Assembly (NCBI GenBank): GCA_900769545.1
Contig: CAAGGZ010000064.1
Coordinates: 1 to 5,771, forward strand
Reading direction: 5' to 3'
DNA: 5,771 nt
DNA from: Clostridia bacterium
Lineage (GTDB): Bacteria > Bacillota > Clostridia > Christensenellales > Borkfalkiaceae
Made by a program: the position numbers and the translations under genes. Below are positions 4,305-5,771 of the stretch, one piece after another. Every line of letters starts with the position of its first letter. Within the stretch, counting starts at the first letter, position 1. Under the pieces are notes generated by a model that saw nothing but the letters and a program-made list of their open reading frames with translations, searched no databases and had not been told where the DNA came from.

Positions 4305-4334
4305 AAATAAAAGACAATAATATCAACAAAATAG

Positions 4335-4363
4335 TTGACAATATATAAAAATACTGCTATACT
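4335..4363 (+). promoter_or_regulatory. Strong extended -10 promoter of the small regulator
   Basis: TTGACA (4335-4340), a 17-base spacer, TGC and TATACT (4358-4363) form a near-consensus sigma-A promoter with an extended -10. A short inverted repeat, TCAAC (4323-4327) with GTTGA (4334-4338), overlaps the -35 box and is a candidate autoregulatory operator. Start expected near 4370. Confidence 0.85.
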
Positions 4364-4393
4364 TTATTCATCGAATAAAAGGAGCGATAAAAA

Positions 4394-4603
4394 ATGACTG
4401 CAATAAAGAAATTAAAAATGGCAATGACGGCATTAGACATAAACCAACGTGAATTAGCAACGCGAGTAAATCAATCGCCTGCAAATCTTTCCAAAAAAAT
4501 AGTGGCAGACAATTTACGTATAAACGAGTACGCAACCTTGGTTGCGGCACTCGGTTGTAAATTGGATATAACAATAACACTACCTGACGGAACGATTTTG
4601 TAA
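4394..4603 (+). CDS. Small XRE-like helix-turn-helix regulator (69 residues)
   Basis: AAAGGAG (4378-4384) lies nine bases before the ATG. The fold is a single five-helix HTH domain with little else: helix 1 IKKLKMAMTALD (4-15), the HTH QRELATRVNQSPANLSKKI (18-36), then helix NEYATLVAALG (44-54), and a short beta tail CKLDITITLPDG (55-66). The ending LGCKLDI is typical of small HTH_3/XRE proteins of phages, plasmids and Bacillota chromosomes. It is transcribed from its own strong promoter, divergent from ardC, and ends in an intrinsic terminator, so it forms a single-gene unit. Its likely job is to bind the direct repeats or the inverted repeat in the shared intergenic region and to control itself and ardC; that is inferred from position only. 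An antitoxin role is less likely because no toxin gene adjoins it. Confidence 0.8.
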   Translation: MTAIKKLKMAMTALDINQRELATRVNQSPANLSKKIVADNLRINEYATLVAALGCKLDITITLPDGTIL

Positions 4604-4616
4604 GCAAGAAAACAGA

Positions 4617-4670
4617 AAAAGCGGATAGGCAACACAAGCGGTTTAGCGTGTGCCTACCGCTTTTCTTTTT
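4617..4670 (+). terminator. Rho-independent terminator after the small regulator
   Basis: AAAAGCGG (4617-4624) pairs with CCGCTTTT (4657-4664), and inside this TAGGCA (4626-4631) pairs with TGCCTA (4651-4656), giving a stem of about 14 base pairs with one unpaired base; it extends by CAC/GTG across another bulge. A T-tract CTTTTTT follows. It starts 14 bases after the regulator's stop and insulates the transposase from it. Confidence 0.85.
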
Positions 4671-5771
4671 TGCGAAAACTCCGCAGGAGATTATGACAAT
4701 ACAACAAGGGAGAATCAAGAAATGCGAACTTTTAAACACTTGACGAAAACACAGCGATTACAATTAGAATCGCTATTGAAAGCAAAACTTTCAAAAAAGG
4801 AAATCGCCCAAAATTTGGGCGTACATATCAGCACGATTTATAGAGAATTGTGCCGTGGAGAATATCAGCATAAAATTAACGTTTACGATAAATATTATGG
4901 CGGTAAAATCGGTGAACGGTTTGAAACACGGTACAGCTCGGATAAAGCTCACGAAAAATACCTTATGCACCTTAAAAATAAGGGCGCGGATATTAAGCTT
5001 GGGAAAGATTATGAATACGCTGAATATCTTGAAAGAAAGGTTATCGATGAAAAACTTTCCCCTTTGGCTGTTCTCGGAGAGATTAAGCGAAAGGGATTGA
5101 AATTTAATACTTCTATCAGCGTAAATACGTTTTACAAGTATATTGAAAAAGGTTATTTCAGTAGGTTAGAATTAAAACACTTGCCGATGAAGGAAAAATT
5201 GCAAAAACAAAAAAAGCGCGGTGTCGTTATTAAACGTGCGCCACGCGGTATTAGTATTGAAAAACGACCTATGGAAGTTTTAGAAAGAAGAACGTTTGGG
5301 CATTGGGAAATGGACTGCGTATGCGGTCCTACTCTCAATACCCTTTTAGTGCTGACCGAACGTTTAACGCGTAAGGAAATTATCTTCCCCATGCCGAACC
5401 AAAAAAGCGAAAGCGTGTTGCGCTGTCTTAATCGGTTAGAATACCGTTTCGGAAAGGACTTTAAAAAGGTATTCAAAAGTATTACGGTAGATAATGGTTC
5501 AGAGTTTTCAGACTTTACAGGGTTGCAACGTTCGATTTATAATGGACAGCGCACGACGGTTTATTATTGTCACCCATATTGCAGTAGCGAACGCGGTACA
5601 AACGAGCGTATCAATCGTGAAATCCGTAGGTTGATTCCAAAGGGAAGTGATTTATCCAAATATAGCGTTGAGGATATCCAACGCGTTGAAGATTGGGTGA
5701 ATAATTACCCTCGGCAGGTATTAGACTTTGCAACGTCAAAAGAGTTGTTTGATAAGCAGTTATTAACCGTA
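4671..5771 (+). mobile_element. IS30-family insertion sequence, right end outside the window
   Basis: The extent is set by the transposase gene. The left terminal inverted repeat could not be fixed because its partner lies beyond the window; the start given is simply the base after the preceding terminator. The family normally has ends of about 20-30 bases and one transposase gene that fills most of the element. Confidence 0.5.
4722..5771 (+). CDS. IS30-family transposase (DDE), open at the window end
   Basis: AAGGGAG (4706-4712) lies nine bases before the ATG. The frame stays open for 350 codons to the edge; relatives are about this long or slightly longer, so only a few C-terminal residues should be missing. 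Residues about 5-48 carry the DNA-binding HTH, including SKKEIAQNLGVHISTIYREL (24-43). The rve-type catalytic domain holds the triad D198 (HWEMD), D257 (TVDNGSEF) and E290 (SSERGTNERINREIRR), with D257 and E290 33 positions apart as expected for the IS30 D,D(33)E arrangement. YYCHPY and the IRRLIPKG block are typical. It cuts and joins element ends as a homo-oligomer, often through a circular intermediate. Small departures from the usual sequence are S289 in place of the common tryptophan of SSWERG, and R296 where the NEN motif normally has its second asparagine. The triad is complete, so the enzyme may be active. Confidence 0.92.
   Translation, partial: MRTFKHLTKTQRLQLESLLKAKLSKKEIAQNLGVHISTIYRELCRGEYQHKINVYDKYYGGKIGERFETRYSSDKAHEKYLMHLKNKGADIKLGKDYEYAEYLERKVIDEKLSPLAVLGEIKRKGLKFNTSISVNTFYKYIEKGYFSRLELKHLPMKEKLQKQKKRGVVIKRAPRGISIEKRPMEVLERRTFGHWEMDCVCGPTLNTLLVLTERLTRKEIIFPMPNQKSESVLRCLNRLEYRFGKDFKKVFKSITVDNGSEFSDFTGLQRSIYNGQRTTVYYCHPYCSSERGTNERINREIRRLIPKGSDLSKYSVEDIQRVEDWVNNYPRQVLDFATSKELFDKQLLTV

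Noticed and set aside
4693..4743. A 16-residue frame overlapping the transposase start
   Set aside because: The GGAG site is only three bases from its ATG, and the transposase has its own well-spaced site; a coupling leader is possible but unsupported.

Overview
The window looks like DNA from a low-to-moderate GC Bacillota (Clostridia-like) genome. The evidence is two near-perfect sigma-A promoters (TTGACA-17 bp-TATAAT and TTGACA-17 bp-TGC-TATACT), strong AGGAG-type ribosome binding sites before nearly every gene, and protein families (pC194/pUB110-type Rep, ArdC-type antirestriction protein, IS30-like transposase) common on mobile DNA of gut Firmicutes. The genus cannot be told from the sequence.

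Layout. Bases 1-360 hold the start of a leftward sugar-kinase-like gene with its own consensus promoter, probably ordinary chromosomal DNA. From about 361 the content changes to accessory DNA. An intrinsic terminator (401-432) and a hairpin-rich non-coding stretch (439-584) lead into a rightward cluster. This cluster holds a 72-residue protein of unknown function (615-833), a 284-residue helix-turn-helix-like protein whose start overlaps it (830-1684), and a 186-residue protein with three 12-residue repeats inside a duplicated beta-rich module (1787-2347). After these come a hairpin plus a CTTGATAATA nick-site-like sequence, which reads as a rolling-circle double-strand origin (2376-2420), and the N-terminal half of a Rep_1 family initiator (2479-2976). 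The Rep lacks its HUH and tyrosine catalytic part, so this replicon is probably dead or parasitic on another Rep.

The other half is a divergent unit. Leftward lie ardC (4014-3097) and, 22 bases behind it, a 33-residue protein with six cysteines (3074-2973). Its stop codon shares a palindromic TTAA with the stop of the truncated Rep. Rightward lie a 69-residue helix-turn-helix regulator (4394-4603) with a strong extended -10 promoter and an intrinsic terminator, and then an IS30-family transposase (4722 to the window end, open). Between the divergent promoters sit two direct repeats that look like operators.

The most interesting feature is the roughly 230-base leader of ardC. A 23-base-pair outer helix encloses two hairpins (4088-4217), and this is followed by a terminator-like hairpin with an eight-U tract just before the ardC ribosome binding site. 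That is the architecture of a transcription attenuator or riboswitch-like element. I do not recognise it as a known class. A single-strand replication origin is the main alternative reading.

Taken together, the region reads as an integrated or decayed rolling-circle plasmid fused to a defence-evasion (antirestriction) module and bordered by an IS30 element. The three unknown genes before the origin and the structured ardC leader are the parts most likely to be undescribed.
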